Source: Alcaligenaceae bacterium
Lineage (GTDB): Bacteria; Pseudomonadota; Gammaproteobacteria; Burkholderiales; Burkholderiaceae_B
Reading direction: 5' to 3'
DNA length: 64,000 bases
Assembly (NCBI GenBank): GCA_013416455.1
Contig: JACCES010000010.1
Location: 62,001-126,000, forward strand
The translations under genes and the position numbers were made by a program. Position 1 is the stretch's first letter, and each line of letters begins with the position of its first letter. Below, piece after piece: positions 56,092-64,000 of the stretch. The notes beneath the pieces are model-generated. The model was given only the letters and a program-made list of their open reading frames with translations, ran no database searches and was not told the origin of the DNA.

Positions 56092-56514
56092 TACATATAT
56101 GTAAAAAATAAATCATAAAATAACGATTTAATTTTTTAATCATATTGATTTCTGAAAAAATATTCAGGCTCGCATTCGGGTGCCCACTTGCACTAGGTTT
56201 GCAACTTTCCGCAGCCAAACATCCGTCAGCACAAGCCGCATGAGCCCCCTTGCACCTCAGTCCTTCGAGGCTCGCCCGCCCAGACCAAGCTCTGTCGAAC
56301 TTCGCCTAAAGCTCAACGTTCAATTGCCACAGTGTGTCAACTTGACACACTTGCATCACACACACACTCTGGCATTCCTCCAAAAATCTCCAAAATTTGA
56401 TTTTATTTCTAAAAATTTTCAAATCCACCATTCTGCCAGCGCTCTATTGCCCTGCGCCATCCTCACAGTGTGAACCACCCTACAGAAATGTAGCACTCAA
56501 TAGTCGAGTACATC
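56092..56514. other. A/T-rich intergenic stretch with palindrome
   Basis: No gene seen. It is visibly richer in A and T than anything to the left. At 56331-56351 the arms AGTGTGTCAA and TTGACACACT surround a single C, a 10-bp perfect dyad that contains a TTGACA hexamer. It lies downstream of the five-gene operon and upstream of the antitoxin-like remnant, so it could be an operator, an attachment-related site or a terminator stem. Confidence 0.5.
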
Positions 56515-57699
56515 CTAGTCTTTCACGAGCTTTGCGACCTGAGGATCATAGACATACCCAGTGATACTGCCATCCTTGATCCGCGCAACAGCGTCGTCAA
56601 TGACGAACAGTGGAACGAGAAACCACTCCTCAGGCTGCACAGGATGGCCGAAACGGTCATTGATGGTGATGTTCAACCGAGCTGGTGCGAACAACCGGTG
56701 GAACAGGCTTTCCATCCGGGCGCGGTTGATGCCCGCGAGCTTGTACGTCGCTACCACTTCGACCTTCGCCAACAGATAGGTGGAATCGTGTTCGGCGTTG
56801 GCGATGCGCGTCTCCACCCTACCACCGGTCACACCCACTTTGTGGATGACATCTCGGTGCTGCGCAACATAGGGATGATCGGACAGCGAGCGCAGGACGT
56901 AGATCGTACCGCTTTCGACATCATCGGCTTCAAGCTCACCGCCGAAGGAAAGCTGTCCGCTCTCGGGCGAAGCCAGTCGCCGTGCAGCTGCATCGTTGTA
57001 GAAGGCGCGTTGAAGCGAGCGCAGCAACAGGTTACTCTCAGTGCCGTTGGAAAAGATGAGACGCAAGCGGCGGTCCACTTCCCCCGCGGTGGTTTTCAGC
57101 GGCTCGCCGACTTCGGCGACATAGAGCGTGATGCCATCGAGAACGAAAAAATCCCCGGCTTCAATCGCCCGGTTTCCCGCCTCTATGATCTGTGCCTGAC
57201 GCAGGCCGGTTTTGACTTCCGTTTGCAAGCGCTCGAAAAGAGGCTTGAACACCTCAAAGTCCTCACACGGCTTGCGATCCGCGACTTCCTCAGCGGCGCG
57301 TTTTTCGGCGCTGGTACGGACATGGCGCAAGACCCTGATGTCGTCGGGGCCGGCGACCTCCGCCAGTTCCGCAGCTAGGTCGTCAATGTTGATGGCGTCA
57401 TCCGCCGAAGCAGCTTCGGTCGCGTGCCCGACAAGCAAGCCTTGATGATCCAACGGCTCAAGCAAGGCGCGACAGTCCGGGAGCGCACGTAGACGGTCGA
57501 GTCGAACAGCATACAGACGCTCGAAGATATCGCGGTCTTCGCCATGCTGTGGCGCACGCCCATGCTGCTCGGTGAAGCGCTGGATTTCCTCGAAGCCGGC
57601 GATGACACGCTCCTCGCCGGCTGAACGTCCCTTTTTCTTCTCAGGCGGCGCGAACTCGGCCAGTTCTGCCGCCAGATCGTCAAGGTCGGAATTACTCAT
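56515..57699 (-). CDS. GIY-YIG nuclease family protein (T5orf172/MUG113-like)
   Basis: 394 residues. The C-terminal third is a GIY-YIG domain of the T5orf172 type: GTIYVLRS at 264-270, HKVGVTG at 286-292, Arg298, and the catalytic Glu330 with His334 in RMESLFHRLF. The N-terminal part is helical and carries a repeated DDLAAELAE (residues 7-15 and 106-114) with charged stretches between. The start overlaps the helicase stop by 8 bases, so it is the last gene of the island operon. Possible role: DNA cleavage step of the proposed defence system. The frame to 57828 is ruled out by this overlap. Confidence 0.85.
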   Translation of the reverse strand: MSNSDLDDLAAELAEFAPPEKKKGRSAGEERVIAGFEEIQRFTEQHGRAPQHGEDRDIFERLYAVRLDRLRALPDCRALLEPLDHQGLLVGHATEAASADDAINIDDLAAELAEVAGPDDIRVLRHVRTSAEKRAAEEVADRKPCEDFEVFKPLFERLQTEVKTGLRQAQIIEAGNRAIEAGDFFVLDGITLYVAEVGEPLKTTAGEVDRRLRLIFSNGTESNLLLRSLQRAFYNDAAARRLASPESGQLSFGGELEADDVESGTIYVLRSLSDHPYVAQHRDVIHKVGVTGGRVETRIANAEHDSTYLLAKVEVVATYKLAGINRARMESLFHRLFAPARLNITINDRFGHPVQPEEWFLVPLFVIDDAVARIKDGSITGYVYDPQVAKLVKD

Positions 57700-59752
57700 A
57701 CCGCCCCTCCGCCCTGAAGCGCATGAATGCGGCCGCGCCTTCGGCCAGGTGCTTTTCCCAGGCATCTTGCAAGGTTGCGGATGGGAGCCGCCCACGCTCA
57801 CGTTTGAACTCAGCTGCACGCTTGGCAATCACTTTGGCTTCGTCAGGCGTGATCGAGGTGCGCTTGGCCGAAATAACGGCTGCGACCTGCTTCAAGCTGT
57901 CTTCGCTCATAGTCTTGGCGAGGATGGCGTAAGCTTCGCCGAAGGGGTTGATGCGGTCGATCAGGTCGATGTCCAGTTCGCGCACATCCATCGCGAAGCG
58001 GCGCACACCGTCGATCAGGGCCGTGTTGAGCGAACCTTCGCTTTCTCCTTCGGTGACAAGCCGCTTGGCCTGCTGCGTGAGGTTGAGAGCAGCGATGGCG
58101 TGCTGGCGTACTGCCTCCTGATCTTCTGCATCAAGTTCGGGATATTTGTCTTTGATGATCTTTCCCATGCGAACCTGCGTCAGCTCTTCGGGAATCAGCT
58201 CTTCGTCGAACAGGCCTCGTTCAATAGTGGGCTTGTCCTGCACGAAGGCCGCGATCACTTCGTTCAAGTCTTCTTGGCAGATGCGCGCCGCCTCTTTGCT
58301 CTTGGGTTCGGCAAGACCCTTGATCTCGATCTGATACGTCCCTGTCTGTTCATTGACACCGACATTGCAGTGATCCGGGTCATAACCCCCATCGCCATAG
58401 TCAAAGCCCGGCGTCGGGCCGCTCTCGGGGTTCTTGGGCTTGAACTCGAAGCGCGGCGCAAGAACTTGCTCCATCAGCAGGCTTGCCGCAATGGCCTTCA
58501 GCGTGTCGTTGACGGCCTCAGTGACGGCTTCCTCCGTCCCGTCTACCGCGGCAATCAGGTTGGTGAACCTTGCGCGGGTTTTACCCGGGGCATCTCGTGT
58601 GGCACGACCGATAATTTGCACGACTTCGGTCAGGCTGGCGCGGTAGCCCACGGTCAGCGCATGTTCGCACCAAATCCAATCGAAACCTTCTTTCGCCATG
58701 CCCAGAGCAATGATGATGTCCACATAGTTGCGATCCGTCTTCATTTCTGCCGCGCGAAGGCTTTCCTGTATCTTTCCCTGGTTGGAGGGGTCCACCAGGT
58801 CAGCGATACGTAGCACCCGGCCATCGGGGCGTTTAACTAGCTGAAAACCAGTCGCAGGGTCTGCCCCTTGCCAATCACCAAGTTCACCAAGAATGTGCTC
58901 CACCTCCTTGATCTTGTCCTTCGTGCTTTCACGCGAATTGACGTTGGGAATGTGGATGATGGTCTTCTCGGCTGGATCAAGGACATTGAGGATGTCATCG
59001 ACATAAGACCCACTGTAGAAGAAGTAGCCGATGTCGAGTTGCTTGAGGTATTCATAGCCGTTGAGCTGTTCGTAGTAAGTGTAGGTCACTGCATCGAACT
59101 TCGACTCGTCGTGCGGAGCCAACACGGCCTCGGCATCTCCCCGGAAGTAGGAGCCGGTCATCGCGACAATATGGATCTTGTTTCGCTCGATAAACTGCCC
59201 CAGTTGCTGGCCGAGCTTATTGCCTGGGTTAGCCGAGACATGATGAAACTCATCGATCGCGATCAGACGGTTGTCGAACGCCTCCACCCCGCAATCATCG
59301 ACCGCGAAACGAAAGGTCGCATGGGTGCAGACCAGTACCTTGTCGTCGCTTTCCAGGAACGCGCCCAGCGATTTGACCTTGCCGCCGTTGTCATTGCCCG
59401 GCGCATTGCACAAATTCCACTTGGGCTCGACATGCCAGTCGGCCCAGAAACCGTACTGCGACAGAGGTTCGTCGTTGAAGCTGGCCCCGATGGATTTTTC
59501 CGGCACGACAATAATGGCCTGCTTGATGCCCTGTTTCTCTAGTTTGTCGAGCGCCACAAACATCAGCGCACGGCTCTTGCCCGAGGCTGGCGGAGACTTG
59601 ATGAGCAGATATTGCTCGCCGCGTTTTTCAAAGGCGTGCTCTTGCATCGGCCGCATCCCGAGAGCATTCGCCTTGGTCGAGACACCATTGCGGGCATAAG
59701 TGACGGAAACAGAGGGAACAGCACGTTGTTTGATGGCGTTATCGGTGGTCAT
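57692..59752 (-). CDS. SF2 DEAD/DEAH-box helicase family protein
   Basis: 686 residues. Walker A SPPASGKS at 53-60, Walker B IDEFHH (DEFH box), motif III AMTGSY, and the C-terminal lobe with QIIGRATRDAPGKTRARF (motif VI). The last 250 residues have no motif I recognise. It looks like a stand-alone restriction-type helicase/translocase, not a HsdR, since no nuclease domain is fused; nuclease genes flank it instead. ATGA overlap with the preceding PDDEXK gene and GAGG before the ATG. Acts presumably on DNA together with the neighbours. Confidence 0.88.
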   Translation of the reverse strand: MTTDNAIKQRAVPSVSVTYARNGVSTKANALGMRPMQEHAFEKRGEQYLLIKSPPASGKSRALMFVALDKLEKQGIKQAIIVVPEKSIGASFNDEPLSQYGFWADWHVEPKWNLCNAPGNDNGGKVKSLGAFLESDDKVLVCTHATFRFAVDDCGVEAFDNRLIAIDEFHHVSANPGNKLGQQLGQFIERNKIHIVAMTGSYFRGDAEAVLAPHDESKFDAVTYTYYEQLNGYEYLKQLDIGYFFYSGSYVDDILNVLDPAEKTIIHIPNVNSRESTKDKIKEVEHILGELGDWQGADPATGFQLVKRPDGRVLRIADLVDPSNQGKIQESLRAAEMKTDRNYVDIIIALGMAKEGFDWIWCEHALTVGYRASLTEVVQIIGRATRDAPGKTRARFTNLIAAVDGTEEAVTEAVNDTLKAIAASLLMEQVLAPRFEFKPKNPESGPTPGFDYGDGGYDPDHCNVGVNEQTGTYQIEIKGLAEPKSKEAARICQEDLNEVIAAFVQDKPTIERGLFDEELIPEELTQVRMGKIIKDKYPELDAEDQEAVRQHAIAALNLTQQAKRLVTEGESEGSLNTALIDGVRRFAMDVRELDIDLIDRINPFGEAYAILAKTMSEDSLKQVAAVISAKRTSITPDEAKVIAKRAAEFKRERGRLPSATLQDAWEKHLAEGAAAFMRFRAEGRYE

Positions 59753-60822
59753 GATTCCTCGTCCGCATTGGCTGCATCTGCATCACCCATCAGCTCTTGT
59801 TCGATCTGTTCGATGCTTGGCAAATCTGTCGCCAGTTCCGGCGGCAGGGATTCAATTAGCTTGTATTCCGCCACGCCCAGTGGTTGATTATTCTGGCGCA
59901 GCGCGTATTCGGCCACGACCTTGTTCTTGCTCTTGCACAATAACAGGCCGATGGTCGGGTTGTCCTGCGGGTGTTTGACCTGCTCATCCACAGCGGTCAG
60001 GTAGAAACCCAGTTGGCCCAGATGCTCGGGCTTGAACTTGCCGGCCTTCAGCTCGATGACCACATAGCAGCGTAGCTTGAGGTGGTAGAACAGCAGATCG
60101 ATGAAAAACTCATCTCCGCCCACATCCAGCAACACCTGTCGCCCGACAAAGGCGAAGCCAGCGCCCAGCTCTAGCAGGAATTCAGTGACGTGCTTGACCA
60201 GCGCATTCTCGATGGCCCGCTCGCCTGCTTCGCGACTCAAGCCAAGAAAGTCGAAGCGATACGGGTCTTTCAGGGATTCACGCGCCAAGTCCGACTGCGG
60301 CGCCGGCAAGGTGGCTGAAAAATTGGTTACCGCTGTGCCGCTACGCTCCAGCAAACGGGTTTCAATATGGATGTTCAGCACATTGCGCGACCAGCCGTGC
60401 TGGATGGCGCTTTCGGCGTAGGCCAGCCGCTGTGCTGGGTCTTTCAACTGCGACAACAGCACAAGATTGTGCCCCCAGGGCAATTGTCCAACAGCCTGTT
60501 GGACAATTTGCTCGTCGGGCCACGCCGCCGCAAACGCCCGCATATACATCAGGTTGGCGCGGGAAAAGCCTTTCATCTCTGGGAAGGCCGAGCGCAAGTC
60601 CTGTGACAGCCGCTCGATGACTTTCGCGCCCCAACCCTGCGCGGCCTGCCGTGCCAGGATGTCCTGACCAATCTGCCAGTACAACAGCACCAGCTCACGG
60701 TTGACCGCCAGCGCGGCGCGTTGCTGGGCGGTGTGGATACGGGTTTTCAGGTCGGCCAGCCAATCGGCGTAGCCTTCGGGCGCTGGTGTCAGCTTGATGG
60801 GTTTTGCATCATCGGTGCTCAT
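59749..60822 (-). CDS. PDDEXK nuclease, DUF1016/YhcG family
   Basis: 357 residues. The N-terminal DUF1016 helical domain is clear (YADWLADLKTRIHTAQQRAALAVNRELVLLYWQIG, SRANLMYMRAFAAAWP, QLPWGHNLVLL), and the C-terminal nuclease has the PD-(D/E)xK residues in FFIDLLFYH and VVIELKAGKFKPEHLGQL. YhcG proteins often accompany restriction-modification loci, where their role is not settled. The start at 60822 makes an ATGA overlap with the upstream gene; ATG 60837 is the alternative. Confidence 0.9.
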   Translation of the reverse strand: MSTDDAKPIKLTPAPEGYADWLADLKTRIHTAQQRAALAVNRELVLLYWQIGQDILARQAAQGWGAKVIERLSQDLRSAFPEMKGFSRANLMYMRAFAAAWPDEQIVQQAVGQLPWGHNLVLLSQLKDPAQRLAYAESAIQHGWSRNVLNIHIETRLLERSGTAVTNFSATLPAPQSDLARESLKDPYRFDFLGLSREAGERAIENALVKHVTEFLLELGAGFAFVGRQVLLDVGGDEFFIDLLFYHLKLRCYVVIELKAGKFKPEHLGQLGFYLTAVDEQVKHPQDNPTIGLLLCKSKNKVVAEYALRQNNQPLGVAEYKLIESLPPELATDLPSIEQIEQELMGDADAANADEES

Positions 60823-62171
60823 GCTTTCTTTCCCCATGGCACTATCTCTGATTCGGTCACGTATTTCGCCGTCAACCGACTGGTATAAGTGTCGTCGTAG
60901 CCGCACAAGGCCAGAACAGACAACTCCAGGTACCACAGGCTCAACTTCCATGCATCTACGTAGCAATCATGCACTTTCTTCTTGCTAACGGGATGAACCA
61001 GTGAATTTCGGATGTCGGTGATGGCGTGCGGCGCATCCAGCCACTTGGACTCTTTTCTGAAGGTGTCATTTGCCTGGCGGATGTCCGGTGTGGTATCCGT
61101 GATCTCGTTCGGAATACCACAGACGGTGAAAAGCATTCGCAGCCGGTCAGAAGCACGCAAGTCATCGAAACCCTTGCCAGAGATCATCTTGCGATCCACA
61201 ACAAGGTAGTGGTATGCCAATCGCTCCAAGGCAGACTGTGCCAGGATGATAGCCGCATCAATGCCCGGCGAGCCTCCATTCGTGTTGGCCTGTACATACC
61301 AGTAGATGGATGAGCGCAGACAGTCCCTCCACTCCTCCGACTGCTGCCAACGCTTTACGAACAGCGGGAAGAGACGTTCAGCCTGACTCGCTTTGAACGG
61401 GTTGAACCACGAATAAGGCGGCTTGACAGCATGCGGGGAAGCAAAGGTCTCCCAAGTCTTCTCGCCTGCAGCATCGAACCCCACCCCACATACAGGTGTG
61501 CACTTCCCGCCTTTGGTGAACGAGAGGAAGTTGCTAAGACGATGGCATTGTTCGCTGGCATCGTCACCCGAGAACAGCTTGCCGTCCTTTCGCTCCAGTT
61601 TCACCATATGCGTCAGGAAACAACCACCTTCGGCTTTGATTCGAATCCAAGCTTCACGCGTAGCACCATCTGGTAGTTCTTGAAGAGAAATTCTCCATTC
61701 TTCAGACTCCAGAACTAACAAAGCACATCCTGCAGGTGCAGTTTTCTGATGCTGACCACCCCGGAATTCAGGAAAGTTGAAGAGATGAAAAGTTGCCGCA
61801 GCCGACGTCTTGGAGTGCATATCACTCAATGCCACCGGCTCAAATTGGGGGTGCCAATCCAGCTCCCAAGTCGGGGAATTTATATTCTCGACCCTGCGCC
61901 CTCCACAGAATCCCTTAATCTCCTGACCATTGAAGTACAGCGATGGATCGACTGGTTCGTTGAAGGCGAACGCAAGCGGAGACCCCGTAACTCCCTGAAG
62001 AGTTGTACGAAAGAACAGACATGGGCTGGGGAGAAACTTCAGAAGAAAATTAGCCGTTCCAGAAAACGTACTATTGTCCAAGCCGACCTCCACCGCCCCT
62101 TGGAGTAACCTGACAGGCTCTGGCGCGGAAGAGAAGTCGTACACTGGCAGCAAAGGCTCGGGGCGGCTCAT
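60819..62171 (-). CDS. Unrecognised protein with a C-terminal HEPN-like domain
   Basis: 450 residues, family not recognised. The first 250 residues are beta-rich with many aromatic residues and no motif I know. The C-terminal 160 are helical, and the stretch RNSLVHP places Arg388 and His393 as an Rx4H motif, the signature of HEPN ribonucleases, in a fitting context (DAAIILAQSALERLAYHYLV earlier, DAPHAITDIRNSLVHP later). The overall layout (N-terminal beta domain plus HEPN) recalls ApeA-type abortive-infection proteins, but the similarity is only of plan. ATGA overlaps at both ends. Candidate toxic effector of the island. Confidence 0.75.
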   Translation of the reverse strand: MSRPEPLLPVYDFSSAPEPVRLLQGAVEVGLDNSTFSGTANFLLKFLPSPCLFFRTTLQGVTGSPLAFAFNEPVDPSLYFNGQEIKGFCGGRRVENINSPTWELDWHPQFEPVALSDMHSKTSAAATFHLFNFPEFRGGQHQKTAPAGCALLVLESEEWRISLQELPDGATREAWIRIKAEGGCFLTHMVKLERKDGKLFSGDDASEQCHRLSNFLSFTKGGKCTPVCGVGFDAAGEKTWETFASPHAVKPPYSWFNPFKASQAERLFPLFVKRWQQSEEWRDCLRSSIYWYVQANTNGGSPGIDAAIILAQSALERLAYHYLVVDRKMISGKGFDDLRASDRLRMLFTVCGIPNEITDTTPDIRQANDTFRKESKWLDAPHAITDIRNSLVHPVSKKKVHDCYVDAWKLSLWYLELSVLALCGYDDTYTSRLTAKYVTESEIVPWGKKA

Positions 62172-64000
62172 GCCCTCCTCCTTGCGACAGCTCTTTTCGC
62201 CACGCTTTTCTTCGTCGGTGCTTTGTCCGCTGCCGCCGTCATCTTGGTGTAGAGGTCGAAAAGCTTCTCCAGCCGCTCGGTGTCGTTCTTGAAGCGCCGA
62301 CCGATGTATATGCGCTCCAGCACTTCGTCGTTGCGATCATGGGCGGCGCGCAGGTCGGCGGGCATGGTGTCGGGGTGGTAGAGGTCGGCGATAGTCGCGG
62401 GGAAGTGATGCTCCCGCGCCAGCAGGATGTCCTCCGCGCAGCGCGTAAGGTCGGCCTTGTTTTTCTCGGTCAGCGTCGGCACCGGGAAGGTGTTCCAGCC
62501 TAGGGTGTTGGAGTAGCGGATGCGCGTTTCCAACTTGCCGCAGACGGCCTCAACCCACACTGCGTGCAAGCGGGACGAAATGAGCGCGAGAACATGCAGT
62601 TCATTCGCGGGAGCTTGAAAGTGGGGAGCGAGGACAAGGCAATCGTCCTCCAATAGGCCACACGTCACATAGTCGCGCCCCTCAGACATGAGCTGAGGAA
62701 CAAATAACTTCCTCCCTGCGAAATGACGATCCTCCGGGAACTCGAAGGAACGATTGGCGTACTGCTGCGTCGCTTTCTTCTTGCTCGCGGCACGAAACGC
62801 AGAAACCCTATCAAGAATCGGCTGGGCGAAAGCTGACACCACCTCGCTTTTCAGATCGTCCTTTTCGATCTTCATGATCCATCGTGTGTTCCCGCGTATG
62901 AAATCTGCCCCCCCTACCGCCCTGTGAAGGACTGCCGCGACCTCTGAAGAGCCGGACACCGCGACTGCATAACCAGATTGGTCAAAGAAGAACGCGCCAT
63001 CATCTGTGGGAGCGCTTCCCCGATCCAGTGCATCGAGTCCAGCAACGTGGCTACTTCGGGCAATTACAAAGACGTTCCTGGATGGCGCGAGGTACGGATT
63101 GATATTGTCGACCTCGGTTGCAAGCGACTCGCCATTGTTCAGCGTAGAAAATAACCTTCTGGACCGGCCGGACTGCTTCGAGATAGCAACTATCACAACC
63201 GTCACACCAGCGTTGTGACTAGCGAGGTTGGCCCACTTAAAGCTGGTGTGAGCGAAGATGATCTCGTGGTCACTTGCAAACACAATTGGCCACAGGGCAG
63301 GAACTTGCTGCCCCTGACATATCGAATTCGTTGCCACGAATGCCGCCGAGCTCTTAGCAGCCTTTCCATACTCGGCGGCCTTAATAAACCACCCAGCAAC
63401 GTAGTCCAGCACGCCAGAACTGTTCGTGTACTGACCGGCGACTGATAGCAAGTCCTCTTTTTGTGATTTTGTTTGAGCACGACTTCCCAAGTAGGGTGGA
63501 TTTCCACAGATATACGTTTCGCCGCCCTCGTTCTCGAAATCTATTTCGGCCTGATCGAGCGGTGTCTCGAAGAGATCATCCCCCTGCAACTTCACGCCAG
63601 TTCCCGTCGGCGGGCAAATGCTCAACCAGTCGAGCCGCAGCGCGTTGCCGCAGGTGATCCAGTTTTCATTGCGCAGGGGCAGAAACTCGGCCAGGGCCAG
63701 CTTCTGCCCTCGGTACAGCACGTCGCACTGATACTCGGCGATGACCAGCGCAAGGCGGGCGATCTCCGCTGGGAAGTCGCGTAGCTCGATCCCGCGAAAG
63801 TTGGTAAGCGGAATGCCTGATGTGCGATCCGGTTCACCGCGCCGCTTGTTGATCTCCGCCTCGATTGCGCGCATTTCCTTGTAGGCGATGACCAGGAAAT
63901 TGCCCGAGCCGCAAGCCGGATCGAACACGCGGATTCGCGCCATTCGCTTGCGCAGGTTCAACAACACGCGCGGGTTGCCGCCAGCTTCCTCCAATTTCGT
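62168..64000 (-). CDS. MmeI-like class I DNA methyltransferase (5' end outside window)
   Basis: The frame is open to the right edge; about 611 C-terminal residues are visible and the true start lies beyond 64000 (63994 is only an internal TTG). SAM motif DPACGSGNF (residues 25-33 counted from 63994) and catalytic NPPY (165-168) mark an N6-adenine methyltransferase. The end (LYHPDTMPADLRAAHDRNDEVLERIY) fits the MmeI-like type IIG family, in which one chain carries nuclease, methylase and target recognition; whether the N-terminal nuclease exists here cannot be seen. The tail is Lys/Arg-rich. First visible gene of the five-gene operon. Confidence 0.87.
   Translation of the reverse strand, partial: TKLEEAGGNPRVLLNLRKRMARIRVFDPACGSGNFLVIAYKEMRAIEAEINKRRGEPDRTSGIPLTNFRGIELRDFPAEIARLALVIAEYQCDVLYRGQKLALAEFLPLRNENWITCGNALRLDWLSICPPTGTGVKLQGDDLFETPLDQAEIDFENEGGETYICGNPPYLGSRAQTKSQKEDLLSVAGQYTNSSGVLDYVAGWFIKAAEYGKAAKSSAAFVATNSICQGQQVPALWPIVFASDHEIIFAHTSFKWANLASHNAGVTVVIVAISKQSGRSRRLFSTLNNGESLATEVDNINPYLAPSRNVFVIARSSHVAGLDALDRGSAPTDDGAFFFDQSGYAVAVSGSSEVAAVLHRAVGGADFIRGNTRWIMKIEKDDLKSEVVSAFAQPILDRVSAFRAASKKKATQQYANRSFEFPEDRHFAGRKLFVPQLMSEGRDYVTCGLLEDDCLVLAPHFQAPANELHVLALISSRLHAVWVEAVCGKLETRIRYSNTLGWNTFPVPTLTEKNKADLTRCAEDILLAREHHFPATIADLYHPDTMPADLRAAHDRNDEVLERIYIGRRFKNDTERLEKLFDLYTKMTAAADKAPTKKSVAKRAVARRRA

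Noticed and set aside
56180-56473. 97-codon forward frame in the island border
   Set aside because: Runs through the dyad, has no ribosome binding site and reads as low-complexity Ser/His/Pro-rich sequence.
1-64000. CRISPR array, rRNA genes, complete insertion sequences
   Set aside because: No regularly spaced direct repeats, no rRNA-like sequence and no transposase gene were seen anywhere in the window.

Overview
The window is high-GC proteobacterial DNA. Three things point to Burkholderiales (Betaproteobacteria), most likely Alcaligenaceae (Bordetella/Achromobacter relatives): the gene content, a tripartite-tricarboxylate (Bug-type) binding protein, and EarP next to an EF-P whose residue 32 is arginine. 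The family assignment is inferred from recognised gene families and order, not from a database search. Region 1 (1-11.6 kb): the 3' end of cheD, then a leftward run sucA-sucB-lpd-zapE-trpS (2-oxoglutarate dehydrogenase complex, a cell-division ATPase and a tRNA synthetase), divergent from the malic enzyme gene maeB. Region 2 (11.6-15.3 kb): accessory genes, namely a flavin monooxygenase with a Bug-type binding protein, an OsmC protein and one uncertain hypothetical gene. Region 3 (15.3-22.5 kb): a leftward cluster gntR-sdhC-sdhD-sdhA-sdhB-sdhE-gltA, divergent from mdh. A near-perfect palindrome lies between gntR and mdh, and the identical 19-bp core recurs in front of acnB 12.6 kb away; in both places it sits 3 bases upstream of a plausible -35 box. 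This suggests one GntR-family protein co-ordinates part of the TCA cycle. Region 4 (22.5-33.0 kb): the 2-methylcitrate cycle for propionate, with the sigma-54 activator gene prpR divergent from prpB-prpC-acnD-prpF-prpD. A GG-N10-GC promoter and an upstream 18-bp palindrome lie between them. Region 5 (33-43.7 kb): two small genes, acnB, a large GDSL-esterase autotransporter, a DUF2863 protein, earP-efp and a DUF1178 protein. Region 6 (43.7-51.8 kb): a tightly overlapped leftward operon for an oligopeptide-type ABC transporter headed by an AidB-like acyl-CoA dehydrogenase. Region 7 (51.8-55.6 kb): DUF423, pgl, glk, an adenosine/adenine deaminase and a 3-methyladenine DNA glycosylase. Region 8 (55.7-64 kb): a tRNA-Arg(ACG) gene, after which the sequence becomes visibly more A/T-rich. 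An antitoxin-like remnant follows, then a leftward operon of five genes running off the right edge: an MmeI-like DNA methyltransferase (partial), a protein ending in a HEPN-like RNase motif, a DUF1016/YhcG PDDEXK nuclease, an SF2 helicase and a GIY-YIG nuclease. All four junctions overlap by 4 or 8 bases. This is the best candidate in the window for an undescribed defence system, inserted next to a tRNA gene. Most of the window is ordinary, well-known central metabolism. The regulatory palindrome and the right-hand island are the parts most worth following up.
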